Of a stretch of DNA of 64,000 nucleotides, positions 9,465 to 18,726 are shown one piece after another. Location: assembly GCA_964470035.1 (NCBI GenBank), contig CAYYBR010000001.1, forward strand, positions 1-64,000, given 5' to 3'. Both the position numbers and the translations under genes were made by a program. The notes below the pieces were generated by a model. That model had not been told where the DNA came from. It ran no database searches and saw only the letters and a list, made by a program, of their open reading frames with translations. The stretch's first letter is position 1. Every line of letters starts with the position of its first letter. The stretch is from JAJRXG01 sp964470035 (GTDB taxonomy: Bacteria; Bacteroidota; Bacteroidia; Chitinophagales; Saprospiraceae).

Positions 9465-9492
9465 CAAGAATTATATTTTAAATACAATACAC

Positions 9493-9966
9493 GTGGAAGT
9501 AAAACTCGATAATATTGATCTCAAAATCCTGAGACTTCTTCAGGAGAACAGCAAAATCACTAACCTAGAATTGTCAAAGCGCATCGGATTATCTCCTGCA
9601 CCCACTCTTGAAAGGGTAAAGAAGTTAGAGCAGTCAAGCGTCATACAATCCTATCATGCGAAGGTCAATGCCGAGAAGCTTGGACTCAACATAAGCACGT
9701 TTGTATTAGTCTCTTTGGCATGGCAAAAAGAAAATGCACTTGATAATTTTGTTTCTAAGGTGCAGATGATCGATGAAATCACAGAGTGCTATATCATCAC
9801 TGGTGATGGTGATGCCATACTGCGAGTTATCTGTAAGGATATACAAGACTATGAGCAACTTTTATTCAAGAAGCTGTCACAGATCGCTGAAGTAGAAAAA
9901 CTAAGGACACTGATGACCTTATCGAAGGTGAAGAAATCTAAAGTGCTTCCCTTTCATTACGACTAA
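9493..9966 (+). CDS. Lrp/AsnC family transcriptional regulator
   Basis: The 157-residue protein opens with an AsnC-type winged helix (NIDLKILRLLQENSKITNLE, then LSKRIGLSPAPTLERVKKLE). A RAM ligand-binding/oligomerisation domain at about residues 68-150 contains the usual GDGDAILRV-type turn (ITGDGDAILRVIC). These proteins sense amino acids or related metabolites and form octamers on DNA. The start is GTG, and a -7 box lies 28 bases upstream. A TraB/GumN gene begins 6 bases after the stop, then gldC, suggesting one transcript. The ligand is unknown. Confidence 0.92.
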   Translation: MEVKLDNIDLKILRLLQENSKITNLELSKRIGLSPAPTLERVKKLEQSSVIQSYHAKVNAEKLGLNISTFVLVSLAWQKENALDNFVSKVQMIDEITECYIITGDGDAILRVICKDIQDYEQLLFKKLSQIAEVEKLRTLMTLSKVKKSKVLPFHYD

Positions 9967-9972
9967 TAGCAT

Positions 9973-10764
9973 TTGAGCAAGTCGAGTTTACATTGGGAGG
10001 TTCGTACGAAAGAGCAGAGTGAGCCTTCATTCATTGTCGGAACTGTTCATCTTGGCCATGAGGCTTGTCATGTATTCTGGCCGCTACTATCTGAGCGCAT
10101 CAAGAGCTATCACAGGATATATACAGAGTCTTCACTTAGTAAGGAGGCGAGCCTGATCATACAGCCTTGGACATTACTTCCTGCAGAAGTAAATCTGCAT
10201 GAGTACATATCTACGAGAAGGTGGGCGAAGATACAGGTGGCTATTGAAAGATTTACGAAAGTGGATATCAATATGATGAAAAAGTTCCACCCACTTTTTA
10301 TTCTGACGGCGATACAGGTCGGTTTGTCGGGACAGAGTGAGTTTCCTTCCTTGGATCAAAGGATCTGGGATCTTGCGGTGTCTCTAGACAAAGAAGTAGA
10401 CGGCATCGAGTCTCCTTTGGAGCAAGTTGAGGTCTTAAGATCGATGGACATAGGATTTCTATACCTTCATCTTGTGCGAATCTCTAAAAAAATGTCGACA
10501 ACAAGGAAACACCTGAAAAAACTAATTCAGGTATATACTTCACAAGATATAGATGCATTATACAAGCTGTCGAAGTCATCACTCGGGCCTGATCGGCGCT
10601 TACTTATAGATCAACGTAACAGGATCATCGGTGAGAGAATCCTTGATAAGCATGTCGAGGAGCCTTCTTTTTTTAGTTTTGGTGCGGGCCATCTCGGAGG
10701 CTCAACAGGAGTGATAAGATTACTTAAACATGCAGGAGCCCAATTGAAACCTATATCGTTATGA
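9973..10764 (+). CDS. TraB/GumN family protein
   Basis: The 263-residue protein has the N-terminal GTVHLG motif (G23-H26) and a C-terminal FFSFGAGHLGG motif, the paired conserved GxxH-type sites of the TraB/GumN/Tiki superfamily. Tiki members are metal-dependent proteases, and bacterial ones are of mostly unknown function. No signal peptide is seen, unlike many bacterial TraB/GumN proteins, so it is probably cytoplasmic. The start is a TTG, 6 bases after the regulator stop, and the stop overlaps gldC by ATGA. The dispersed 13-mer lies at 10251-10263, encoding FTKV. Confidence 0.85.
   Translation: MSKSSLHWEVRTKEQSEPSFIVGTVHLGHEACHVFWPLLSERIKSYHRIYTESSLSKEASLIIQPWTLLPAEVNLHEYISTRRWAKIQVAIERFTKVDINMMKKFHPLFILTAIQVGLSGQSEFPSLDQRIWDLAVSLDKEVDGIESPLEQVEVLRSMDIGFLYLHLVRISKKMSTTRKHLKKLIQVYTSQDIDALYKLSKSSLGPDRRLLIDQRNRIIGERILDKHVEEPSFFSFGAGHLGGSTGVIRLLKHAGAQLKPISL
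10251..10263 (+). repeat. Dispersed 13-mer, copy 2
   Basis: ATTTACGAAAGTG inside the TraB-like gene, frame F-T-K-V. Confidence 0.8.
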
Positions 10765-11117
10765 AAAAAGTTGAAATCAAACTAAGTGTAACCTTGGACG
10801 AGAACAATGTGCCTGTAGATATGTCTTGGGTGAGTGATGATCCTCCATCGAATGGTAAGGAAGCTGCTACCAAGGCGTTTTTCCTTTCTCTATTTGATAA
10901 ATCAAAACTGGAAACACTGCAGATAAATCTTTGGGACAAAAACTTTGAAGTAGGGGAGATGCATCGCATGACTTATCATACACTGAGAGGCCTAGCCGAT
11001 ACCTTTTATAAGGGAACTAATGACCCTCATCTATCTAATGACATTGCAAGATTTGCTCAGTACATGGGTGAAGAACTGGGTATCATACCCAAATCAGAAA
11101 GAGAGCAAAGCGAATAA
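10761..11117 (+). CDS. gldC: Gliding motility protein GldC
   Basis: The 118-residue protein matches the GldC family in length and in its conserved segments: LDENNVPVDMSWVSDD near the start, LQINLWDKNFEVGEMHRM in the middle, and LADTFYKGTNDPHLSNDIARF near the end. GldC is a small soluble protein that contributes to gliding in Flavobacterium, with an undefined biochemical role. It overlaps the TraB-like gene by four bases and so is translationally coupled to it. The gldA/F/G block lies 46 kb away in the same window, as is usual for this phylum where gld genes are scattered. Confidence 0.88.
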   Translation: MKKVEIKLSVTLDENNVPVDMSWVSDDPPSNGKEAATKAFFLSLFDKSKLETLQINLWDKNFEVGEMHRMTYHTLRGLADTFYKGTNDPHLSNDIARFAQYMGEELGIIPKSEREQSE

Positions 11118-11177
11118 TGGAGAGATCATACAGCGATTTTTATATTAGATAAATTTTATATATGTTTGGGGTGAACT

Positions 11178-11999
11178 ATGATATCTCAGGACCCCATCAC
11201 TACTCGATTTATCGAGGCATTTCATTGGCTGAAAGAACAAGGAAAAGTAAGATCTGCTAGGCAGTTTGCCCTTGGGATCGAGACTTACCCCCAAAGCCTT
11301 AATGATATTCTGAAGGGTAGAAGAGAGGCGACATTGCCCATGATTCAAAAGGTCACCGAGGCATATAGTATCAACTGCCACTATCTACTTACAGGTATCG
11401 GTGAGATAACAAGATCAGATATCAACGGCATCAGTAGATCTCCCCAATCTTTTGTTAGATATATACATGCTCATGAGTTTTCTGCTTTCGCAGGAGCTAT
11501 AAAGCATGACAATCTAGACAACTATACATGGACGAACTGGGCGCTGCCAGCTGAGATGGTTGGACAGAATATAGATGTTGCATTTCAGTGTAACACGGAT
11601 CGCATCTCGAGATGTCTTCGAAAGGGTGATATCATTTTTGCTAGAAGAATGCCCAAAGAAGCATGGAAGTCCAGTATATCTTCTAAGCGTATATATGTCG
11701 TAGCACTAGAGAGTGGCATACACATCGTTAGATGTACAACTAATGATGCACAAGGTATCTATCTGAGTAAAGATGATAGGGACCTGCCTGACTTCATCAG
11801 CTTTAATGATATACAAGAGATCTGGAGCGCCATCTCTCGATGGTCACCATCAGTGCTGATCGAAGAAGAAGAGGCTAATCAATCGCACTACGATCAACTT
11901 ACCTTGTCTATCCAATCCCAGAGTGAGGCACTCTCATCTTTGCGGCAGACGGTTTCTCAGTTGGCTGCATCTATGACTTCTCAGCAAGAGGTCTACTGA
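11178..11999 (+). CDS. XRE/cI-like regulator with C-terminal coiled coil
   Basis: The 273-residue protein has an N-terminal helix-turn-helix (ARQFALGIETYPQSLNDILK, then LPMIQKVTEAYSINCHYLLT) of the type found in Bacteroidota cI/LexA-like regulators. A central region at about residues 95-215 looks like an S24-type peptidase/dimerisation fold (KGDIIFARRMP, RIYVVALESGI). I cannot point to a serine-lysine dyad, so it is probably a non-cleaving sensor or dimer domain. The C-terminal 40 residues form a glutamine-rich coiled coil. Its 3' end overlaps the convergent unknown gene by 29 bases. Confidence 0.75.
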   Translation: MISQDPITTRFIEAFHWLKEQGKVRSARQFALGIETYPQSLNDILKGRREATLPMIQKVTEAYSINCHYLLTGIGEITRSDINGISRSPQSFVRYIHAHEFSAFAGAIKHDNLDNYTWTNWALPAEMVGQNIDVAFQCNTDRISRCLRKGDIIFARRMPKEAWKSSISSKRIYVVALESGIHIVRCTTNDAQGIYLSKDDRDLPDFISFNDIQEIWSAISRWSPSVLIEEEEANQSHYDQLTLSIQSQSEALSSLRQTVSQLAASMTSQQEVY

Positions 12000-12549
12000 C
12001 ACCCAGTTTCCATCTTTTAGGATAAGGCGACAAATTAATGTCGATGGCTTCTTTAACTCGGTGATCATACCAGTAAGCTTTAAAGTACCACAAGTCTATC
12101 CTGACATTGCGTTCAAGCTTCATTTCTTCAGGTATCCTCACTTCGCGTTGCACGAGCAAGGGCGTTACTCTACTGATATGTTGGCTTTGGCTCTTTGTTT
12201 TGACGATCATGTGGTCTCCATTATTCACTTTCGGAGATAAGTCTTCAACTATCGAAAGCCGTTCTAGATCAGAGGATATTTTTTCTAGGAACAGAGGTGA
12301 GAAGGTAGTCGGCTGGTAAGCGATGAGATATGCTGGACCAAAGTAAGAGCACAGGGCTAGTGCCAACCGCTCCTCGGTTTTGTATGATATATGAGCCTCG
12401 CAAGCCACTACATGATCGTAAAAATCTCTGAGAAGCGGGGAGTCAATATGATCAATAGTCCAAGCGCTCATGAGCCATCTAAGGTGGGAGAGTTTCTCAG
12501 TAGCTCTATTGATGTATGACATAGATATCCCCAAAGGTGACTTTGACAA
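11971..12549 (-). CDS. Unknown protein of up to 192 residues
   Basis: I recognise no family. The sequence is a soluble mix of helices (LRDFYDHVVACEAHISYKTE) and beta-strands (VNNGDHMIVKTKSQSQHISR), with a Trp/Tyr-rich C-terminus (DLWYFKAYWYDHRVKEAI). An alternative start at the second Met (12522) would remove nine residues. It is convergent with the XRE-type regulator and overlaps it by 29 bases at the stops. It is followed upstream by the tRNA-His terminator, so it has its own promoter. The coding potential looks genuine because the frame stays open across the whole length with an ordinary composition. Confidence 0.65.
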   Translation of the reverse strand: MSKSPLGISMSYINRATEKLSHLRWLMSAWTIDHIDSPLLRDFYDHVVACEAHISYKTEERLALALCSYFGPAYLIAYQPTTFSPLFLEKISSDLERLSIVEDLSPKVNNGDHMIVKTKSQSQHISRVTPLLVQREVRIPEEMKLERNVRIDLWYFKAYWYDHRVKEAIDINLSPYPKRWKLGVSRPLAEKS

Positions 12550-12597
12550 AGGTAGATCACGTTGATCAATGTAGTAGCGCTACCAATAGATGTGCAT

Positions 12598-12625
12598 AAA
12601 AAAAGCTCCGCGAAAGGCGAAGCTT
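12598..12625 (-). terminator. Rho-independent terminator of tRNA-His
   Basis: Read on the minus strand, a 9-bp stem (12617-12625 with 12603-12611, one G-U pair) with a 5-base loop is followed by seven T residues (12598-12604). It lies just downstream of the tRNA-His gene. Confidence 0.8.
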
Positions 12626-12638
12626 CATAAAATATTTG

Positions 12639-12713
12639 GGTGAAAGATGGGTCTCGAACCCACGACCTCCGGAACCACAATCCGGCGCTCTAACCAACTG
12701 AGCTACAATCACC
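12639..12713 (-). tRNA. tRNA-His (anticodon GTG)
   Basis: The minus strand gives a full cloverleaf. It has a D arm TAGCTCAGTTGGTTAGAGC, an anticodon stem-loop CCGGATTGTGGTTCCGG with GTG, and a T arm closing GTGGG/CCCAT around TTCGAGA. The extra 5' G (-1) opposite C73, the hallmark of tRNA-His, is present. CCA is not encoded. The acceptor stem reads GTGATTG against CTTTCAC, which leaves two adjacent U-U mismatches (positions 5:68 and 6:67). A terminator follows directly. Confidence 0.93.
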
Positions 12714-12948
12714 GTGATTTAAAACGAAGGCAAAGAAACGCAAGTTCAGCTTTATATACAAGACCTATCAAAACTACTCGACCATGTGGTCACGCGTAAT
12801 AGCCCAAATAACATAGATAGCGTTGATAGAGTAGATGCTATGAAGGACAGATAAATAATGAAATAAAGCCCTTTGATCAACATATAAATATAATCTAACA
12901 TGTATCCATTGGCTTAAAGTAGCGTCTATTAAGTAACTTGCACATCAG

Positions 12949-13497
12949 ATGAATCACTTGGACGACGATCAGATTCTTGAACTACTGAATAACAATGATG
13001 AAAAAGCGATCGAACACCTTTTCGATCGGTTTTTCGATTATCTCTGCGCGGTAGTGTATAGAGTCATACATGATTATGAAGCTGCACGTGATGTAGTGCA
13101 GGATATCTTCTTCGATCTTTGGAAGAAGAGAGATTCCATTCAGATTCAAACAGCGCTTAGGCCGTACCTGCGACGCGCTGCTGTCAATAGAGCCCTTAAT
13201 TATATCAAGAGAAAGCGCATCGTGCCTAATGATGATGAAGACGCAGCCGTTGATATAGTATCCAACGTACCTTCTGGACAAGCTTATCTCGAAAAAGATG
13301 AGCTCGAAACAAAGATCTTCTCGGTTATAGAAGCATTACCTCCCAAGTGTAAACTAGTGTTTGGGATGAGCAGATTTGAGAACATGTCCTATCAGGAAAT
13401 CGCCGATGCTTTGGAGATAAGTGTTAAAACAGTAGAAAACCAAATCTCTAAAGCGTTAAAAATCCTTAGAAATGAGGTAGAAGTATACCTTGTTTAG
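12949..13497 (+). CDS. ECF RNA polymerase sigma-70 factor
   Basis: The 182-residue protein contains sigma region 2 (YEAARDVVQDIFFDLWKKRD, around residues 43-62) and region 4 (LPPKCKLVFGMSRFENMSYQ, then EIADALEISVKTVENQISKA). It belongs to the Bacteroidota ECF expansion that pairs with FecR-type anti-sigma factors. Its neighbours fit exactly: fecR, an STN-domain TonB-dependent receptor and a DUF4249 lipoprotein follow on the same strand. It is expected to switch on this receptor module when the anti-sigma factor is inactivated by a signal from the outer membrane. Confidence 0.95.
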   Translation: MNHLDDDQILELLNNNDEKAIEHLFDRFFDYLCAVVYRVIHDYEAARDVVQDIFFDLWKKRDSIQIQTALRPYLRRAAVNRALNYIKRKRIVPNDDEDAAVDIVSNVPSGQAYLEKDELETKIFSVIEALPPKCKLVFGMSRFENMSYQEIADALEISVKTVENQISKALKILRNEVEVYLV

Positions 13498-13584
13498 ATA
13501 TTATAATTAAATTTAATGTGTTAAGGAGTAGGGGGAGGCCAGAAAAATAGTGTCCTCTATGTGTAACCCTTATATTTTAAAACG

Positions 13585-14634
13585 ATGGATTCACGTATTT
13601 ACATACTGACGCATAAGCGTCTTACGGGCCAATTGTCCGCTGCAGAGAACACCGAACTGGAACATTTAAATCTTATCCCAGAACTTAAGACTGTATCAGA
13701 AGAGATTTCCTATCTCTGGAATGTTAGTAATAATTACTTTCCTACAAAAGATTGGAACAAAGATGGTGCCAAACAAGCGTTCTATGATAGAATTAGATCT
13801 GCAGAACCGACAGTTACTCCTCCGATAACGAATACCCAAAAGACCAAGACACAGATCGCTAAAGACTCCTCACCCACAGGATTGGATTGGAGGTATATCG
13901 CAGGTATAGCCGCAGCTTTAGTAGCCGCACTGATTATCTGGGGTGTATCAAGTCTATCAAGTAAGACTTATCAAGAGATCAAAGCAGGAGACGAAAAGCA
14001 CTATGCAGAAATCCTCGACGATACTAAAGTCTGGCTAGTTGAAGGTGCTTCTATAAAGATCTTGGAAGAATCTGACAATGCTCGAAAAATAGCGCTGTCA
14101 GGAGAAGCATTTTTTGATGTTCTTCATAATCCTTCCAAGCCATTTACCATTGATCTTGGTAACGACACATATGCAGAAGTACTCGGGACTTCCTTCAAGG
14201 CTAGAAGCACCCACAACAATCAGAATGGTCATATTTTGGTTAGAGAAGGTCGTGTAAAACTTTTCAGTACTAGGGATGAGTCGTATACGATTTTTCTTGA
14301 TGCTGGCGAAGAGGGAGAAATCAACTTTGATGATGAAGTTGCTCAAAAATCTAAGAGTATTGGAAGTACAGGACTTAATGCTAGTGGTAAGATGATGGTT
14401 TTCAAAGATGCAGACCTCCAAGATGTATTAGAGACGTTAGGTATGAGATATGGAGTATCCTTTGACTTCACTGAACCTGAAAGACTTAATTGTCCATACA
14501 CAGCTACTATACCTGCTCATGACTCTATGGAGGAAATCTTAGATGCTATGCAGGGCGCATACCCGGTGATTTCATTCTATGAGATGGATAGAAGTGTCAT
14601 CCGTGTGGATGGAGCATGTAATATAGAAGAGTAG
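13585..14634 (+). CDS. FecR family anti-sigma factor
   Basis: The 349-residue single-pass inner-membrane protein has a cytoplasmic N-terminus that should bind the sigma factor. One membrane helix follows at about residues 110-130 (IAGIAAALVAALIIWGVSSL). The periplasmic FecR domain (LVEGASIKIL, GEAFFDVLHNPSKPFTIDLG) covers about residues 140-250, and a DUF4974 tail (MMVFKDADLQDVLETLGMRY) ends the protein. DUF4974 is the part that contacts the STN domain of the receptor encoded next. The gap to the sigma gene is 87 bases and to the receptor 127 bases. Confidence 0.95.
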   Translation: MDSRIYILTHKRLTGQLSAAENTELEHLNLIPELKTVSEEISYLWNVSNNYFPTKDWNKDGAKQAFYDRIRSAEPTVTPPITNTQKTKTQIAKDSSPTGLDWRYIAGIAAALVAALIIWGVSSLSSKTYQEIKAGDEKHYAEILDDTKVWLVEGASIKILEESDNARKIALSGEAFFDVLHNPSKPFTIDLGNDTYAEVLGTSFKARSTHNNQNGHILVREGRVKLFSTRDESYTIFLDAGEEGEINFDDEVAQKSKSIGSTGLNASGKMMVFKDADLQDVLETLGMRYGVSFDFTEPERLNCPYTATIPAHDSMEEILDAMQGAYPVISFYEMDRSVIRVDGACNIEE

Positions 14635-14657
14635 ACTCTTCTTGTTTCAGACTACTT

Positions 14658-14670
14658 CACTTTCGTAAAT
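14658..14670 (-). repeat. Dispersed 13-mer, copy 3
   Basis: The reverse complement CACTTTCGTAAAT lies between fecR and the TonB receptor, in non-coding DNA. Confidence 0.8.
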
Positions 14671-14761
14671 ATCTCTTTTTACCATCCCGCAAGACATTTT
14701 CTCAAGGCAGGAGTGGTATCAATTGTGCTATATTTGAGCAACAATAAGTAGAAGGATAATA

Positions 14762-17437
14762 TTGTTTTTTGCTCTAAGATATCTAGACATCCTATGGGTA
14801 TGTACGATATCTGTTGTTGCCCTTTGTTTAACAAACCCACTGCACGCCCAAAATCTCCCTGATGAGCAGCGGGTTACAACGGAATTTGTCGAGATACCTT
14901 TAGATAGTGCATTGCTGGTACTCAGTGCTAACAGTGGTGTAGGTATTTCCTATGATTCAAGGATCATTCCCCCTAACAAAAGGGTGACATTATCTGCTAA
15001 TCAGCTGATGCTAGGTTTAGCGCTAGATAATGTGCTTGTGGGCACAGATATCTCTTATCGCATAGTTGGTAATCAGATAGTTCTCAGAAAAGAAGAGGTG
15101 ATTGTTCAAGTAAAGATGGCCACGATAAGTGGGTATCTTAAGGATGCCGATTCTGGAGAACATCTGGTATATGCTAATGCAAGTACTATCGAGCCTGTTT
15201 ATGGTACTTCTTCTAATGAGTTTGGATATTACAGCTTAACACTCCCAGTGGGCGTCTATGAGATACAATACTCATACGTAGGATACGAGACTTATACTGT
15301 CGACATAAATCTTACCCAAGATGTGATCATCGATGCAGAGTTGTCGACAAGTGCCTTGCTCAATGAAGTTGTTATCCTGGGCGAGATCCCTAAAGAATCA
15401 AAGTATAGCGAAGACTTTGCTGAGATGCCCCTGGAGATGCTCAGTAGCCTGCCATCGTTAGCAGGCGAACCAGATATAATCAGATTAGCACAAAGTCGGG
15501 CGGGAGTATCATCTCAAGTGGATGGTTTTGGAGGATTGCAAGTACGTGGAGGTAGCGCTGATCAGAATCTCATTTTGCTAGACGGTGTACCAGTATATAA
15601 TACCGGTCACGCCTTAGGCCTGTTCAGTATATTCAACAGCTCAGCTATAAAAAGTGCAAAGCTCATCAAAGGTGGATTTCCAGCTCGATATGGAGGAAGG
15701 CTCAGTTCAGTGTTTGATATCCGTACAAAGGAAGGCAACAAGAATGAAATAAAAGGTGATGCTGCTATATCTCCATTATTGATAAGAGGAACCGTAGAAG
15801 GCCCTATCAAACAAGGAAAAAGTTCCTTCTTACTTTCTGCTAGAAGAACCATCATAGATCCTTGGTTACGACCCTTAAGTCGCTATCAATTTGAGAGAAA
15901 TAGAGAGGATGGTCAGATTAATTTCTTTTTCTATGATATCAATGCAAAATTCAACGCGGAGATCGGAAAGAAGCACCAAGTATATGTGAGTCTATATGGA
16001 GGTCAGGATAAGTATGCTAATGAGGTAACGGGCTTCTTAGACACTGATGCTGGAGAGATAGAGGAACTAGATCAGACAGATGTAGAGTGGGGTAATATCA
16101 TAGGTACGGTACGACTTACATCTAACTATAACAATAAGACCTTTGGTAATTTTAGTTTGAGTACTACTCAGTTCAGTTTTGACAACTTTGATTTTGTTAG
16201 GACTATAACTCGGGATAATAATATTGAGTCCTCAAGAGGATATAATTCTCGACTTTTCTCTTCTGAGATCAAGGATATCATCGTATCCTATGATCTAGAT
16301 TGGTTCATCAATCCGTCTTATTATCTGAAGGTAGGGGCGAACTACACGAAGCATAGTCTTACCCCCGGCAGTGATCTTTCATCGACGCTGGACGATCTGC
16401 TCAATGATGATGGCCTTATCACTGTAGATGATATAAAGGCGAGATCTGACTTTGAAACATTTGAAGGAGATGAGTACAGAGTCTTTGTAGAAAACGAAGT
16501 GCGATTCAGCCCAACGTTTACAGCTAACCTAGGTGCTCACTTTTCGGCTATAAAAGTCGGTGACGGGAGCTTTCTCAGCCTGCAGCCAAGAGTTTCGCTG
16601 CGATGGCAAGCTAGCCCTCGTATCAACTTTAAGTTAGGTTTTAGTGAGACTGATCAGTATTTTCATCTGCTTTCATCAGCTGGCCTAGGCTTGCCAAGTG
16701 ATGTGTGGTTGCCTTCTACAGAACTACTTGAGCCAGAAAAATCTCGCCAGCTATCTCTGGCCATAGAAGCTAATATCATCGATGACTTCGTGCTTCGCCT
16801 TTCTGGCTATACTAAATCTCTGGATAATGTAACGGGCTTCGCACAAGGTGCGTCATTAGATATATCAGGCCAAGTCGACTGGCAAGCAGATGTGCCAGTT
16901 GGGAGTGGACATTCTAGAGGTATCGAGATAGAACTAGAGAAGCGGGTAGGAGTTATCAGAGGGTGGATCGCCTACACTCTAAATCGATCCGAAAGAACTT
17001 TCCCTGAGATTAATGACGGAAGAACCTTTAGAGCCTCCAATGATCGGAGACATCTATTTCACATCAACGTGTTAGGGTCTCTTAACTCTAACCTTGAATT
17101 TAGTGCGGGTTGGACCTATGGTTCTCCTTTACCTACAACCGTACCAGCCTCTACCGATCCTATCGTTGTCAATGGTCAGTTTATCTGGGTTCCTATCATT
17201 CCGGCTATTAATAACGTTGATTTACCTCCTTATCATAAACTAGACCTAGGCGTTAATCTTTATTCGAAGTTCGATTGGGGGAGCCAGAAAGTGTCTTTTG
17301 GCGTTTACAATGCTTATGCTCGACGAAACCCTTACTTTATCGATGTTGTCTTTGACGAAACGGGTGGCACATATAATAATGAGCAAATTAGCGTCTTGCC
17401 ATTTGTGCCGTATGTAAGTCTTGGGATAAGTTTTTAA
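14762..17437 (+). CDS. TonB-dependent outer-membrane receptor with STN signalling domain
   Basis: The start is TTG, chosen because it gives a good signal peptide ending HAQ near residue 31. The 891-residue protein then has an STN domain (about 40-100, ending IVGNQIVLRKEE), a carboxypeptidase-like regulatory beta-sandwich (about 122-200, ISGYLKDADSGEHL), a plug (about 220-330, GGLQVRGGSADQNLILLDGV) and a beta-barrel to the final VPYVSLGISF. The STN domain passes ligand binding to the FecR anti-sigma factor upstream. There is no adjacent SusD. The DUF4249 partner downstream is the usual alternative, often linked to peptide or small-molecule uptake. The ligand is unknown. Confidence 0.94.
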   Translation: MFFALRYLDILWVCTISVVALCLTNPLHAQNLPDEQRVTTEFVEIPLDSALLVLSANSGVGISYDSRIIPPNKRVTLSANQLMLGLALDNVLVGTDISYRIVGNQIVLRKEEVIVQVKMATISGYLKDADSGEHLVYANASTIEPVYGTSSNEFGYYSLTLPVGVYEIQYSYVGYETYTVDINLTQDVIIDAELSTSALLNEVVILGEIPKESKYSEDFAEMPLEMLSSLPSLAGEPDIIRLAQSRAGVSSQVDGFGGLQVRGGSADQNLILLDGVPVYNTGHALGLFSIFNSSAIKSAKLIKGGFPARYGGRLSSVFDIRTKEGNKNEIKGDAAISPLLIRGTVEGPIKQGKSSFLLSARRTIIDPWLRPLSRYQFERNREDGQINFFFYDINAKFNAEIGKKHQVYVSLYGGQDKYANEVTGFLDTDAGEIEELDQTDVEWGNIIGTVRLTSNYNNKTFGNFSLSTTQFSFDNFDFVRTITRDNNIESSRGYNSRLFSSEIKDIIVSYDLDWFINPSYYLKVGANYTKHSLTPGSDLSSTLDDLLNDDGLITVDDIKARSDFETFEGDEYRVFVENEVRFSPTFTANLGAHFSAIKVGDGSFLSLQPRVSLRWQASPRINFKLGFSETDQYFHLLSSAGLGLPSDVWLPSTELLEPEKSRQLSLAIEANIIDDFVLRLSGYTKSLDNVTGFAQGASLDISGQVDWQADVPVGSGHSRGIEIELEKRVGVIRGWIAYTLNRSERTFPEINDGRTFRASNDRRHLFHINVLGSLNSNLEFSAGWTYGSPLPTTVPASTDPIVVNGQFIWVPIIPAINNVDLPPYHKLDLGVNLYSKFDWGSQKVSFGVYNAYARRNPYFIDVVFDETGGTYNNEQISVLPFVPYVSLGISF

Positions 17438-17585
17438 GTAGAAACCCTCTTTTTTATCAGGTATTTATATGTTTGCATCAGATATAGGATACCTATATCT
17501 TTATCTCCTGCATTTTATCTCCCTGCATTATTTCTGTTGTGACATTGGCCGAATTGTATCGTCTTAATATAGTCAATCCGAGAAG

Positions 17586-18554
17586 TTGTATAAGTACCTA
17601 CTACTAACTACCTTTTTTATCCTGATCTCTACCGGCTGTAGAGACGAGTTTGTTTTTTCAGTTCCGCCGGAAAGAGCATTCGAATATAGCCTCCTCTCGG
17701 AGCTAGCTCCTCATCAGATTGTGGCTGTTCAACTTCTCGAAAGTGTTCCCATAGGTAGTCAGTTACAGAATATAGATAGACGAGACGCTATTGCTACCTT
17801 TTCTGGTGATGATGTACCAGGTGGTTCTATAGATATGGCTTTCAATGAAACCAGTGAGAAGTACCATCTTGTTAATGAAGACTTTAGAGTTTCAGAAGGA
17901 AGTGACTATGAAGTAAAGATTATCGTACCTGACGAAGATATGGATACGATAGTCGCTACTGCTTCGATACCTGTATCTGTAGATTTTGCTGTAGATGTAC
18001 TTTCTATCGAAAGATTCCCAATAGATAATAGATTTTCACATCATGAAGTAGAGTTGAGGATTACCTTTGAGCCACCCACCACACTTCCCGCGTACTACAG
18101 GATTGTCCCTCAGAGACTAGTCAGTATTGTACGTATCAATAGAGATGGAAACGTTGTTGTTACTGATGGCCCTGAAACGAGTCCCATGGAGATCACTGAG
18201 ATTCTCTCTGAGCGCAATGCAGTTAATCGATATATCCACCAGACGGGCATCACCATAGATGAGAGTCGGATGTCACGTAATAATATCACACTCAGGTTAA
18301 GAACAGTTGAGCCATTAGAAGATGGTGAAGAAGTAAGTAGTATGGAAGGAGTAGAAGCACTTTCTAGATTACATCTAGAAATTCTGACGGTGAGTCAGGA
18401 ACTGATAGACTACAATGAGTGGGTGGATAGTAGGCTCGTTAATCCAGGATCAAATCTACCTACTGGTCCAAGAGAAATTCCAAATATTGACAAAGCTACT
18501 GGGGTGTTTGGTGGCTTTAGCAGAACTATAGTAACTCCTCGGGTCCGTATCTAG
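17586..18554 (+). CDS. DUF4249 lipoprotein, partner of the TonB receptor
   Basis: The 322-residue protein starts at TTG and has a lipoprotein signal with lipobox ISTGC, so Cys18 is the lipidated residue. The rest is beta-rich and fits DUF4249 family proteins, which sit next to STN/TonB receptors throughout the Bacteroidota (motifs here: EFVFSVPPERAFEY, and SVDFAVDVLSIERF). It probably acts as a surface lipoprotein capping the receptor, analogous to but unrelated to SusD. It is the last gene of the sigma/FecR/receptor module. Confidence 0.82.
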   Translation: MYKYLLLTTFFILISTGCRDEFVFSVPPERAFEYSLLSELAPHQIVAVQLLESVPIGSQLQNIDRRDAIATFSGDDVPGGSIDMAFNETSEKYHLVNEDFRVSEGSDYEVKIIVPDEDMDTIVATASIPVSVDFAVDVLSIERFPIDNRFSHHEVELRITFEPPTTLPAYYRIVPQRLVSIVRINRDGNVVVTDGPETSPMEITEILSERNAVNRYIHQTGITIDESRMSRNNITLRLRTVEPLEDGEEVSSMEGVEALSRLHLEILTVSQELIDYNEWVDSRLVNPGSNLPTGPREIPNIDKATGVFGGFSRTIVTPRVRI

Positions 18555-18726
18555 GATCACCATCATCTAGGTCATCTAGATTACATTACACATTTAGATA
18601 GGATAATTTCTTTGCACTCATAACTTGTTGATAGTCAGGGCTGTATTTTATTGCTTGTCATGTAGTTTTCAACTTAAGTAGGGGTTGAGCTGTCATTCAC
18701 TTGTCATATTAGTACAATTGAAAACT

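Larger units (their letters stand above)
9144..9492. other. 350-base intergenic region with a 16-bp tandem repeat
   Basis: No convincing gene is present. The unit AGTACGAGTCATTGTT occurs twice back to back at 9269-9284 and 9285-9300. Near the right end TATCTTTG (9457-9464) matches the Bacteroidota -7 box and probably drives the lrp/traB/gldC group. Confidence 0.6.
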
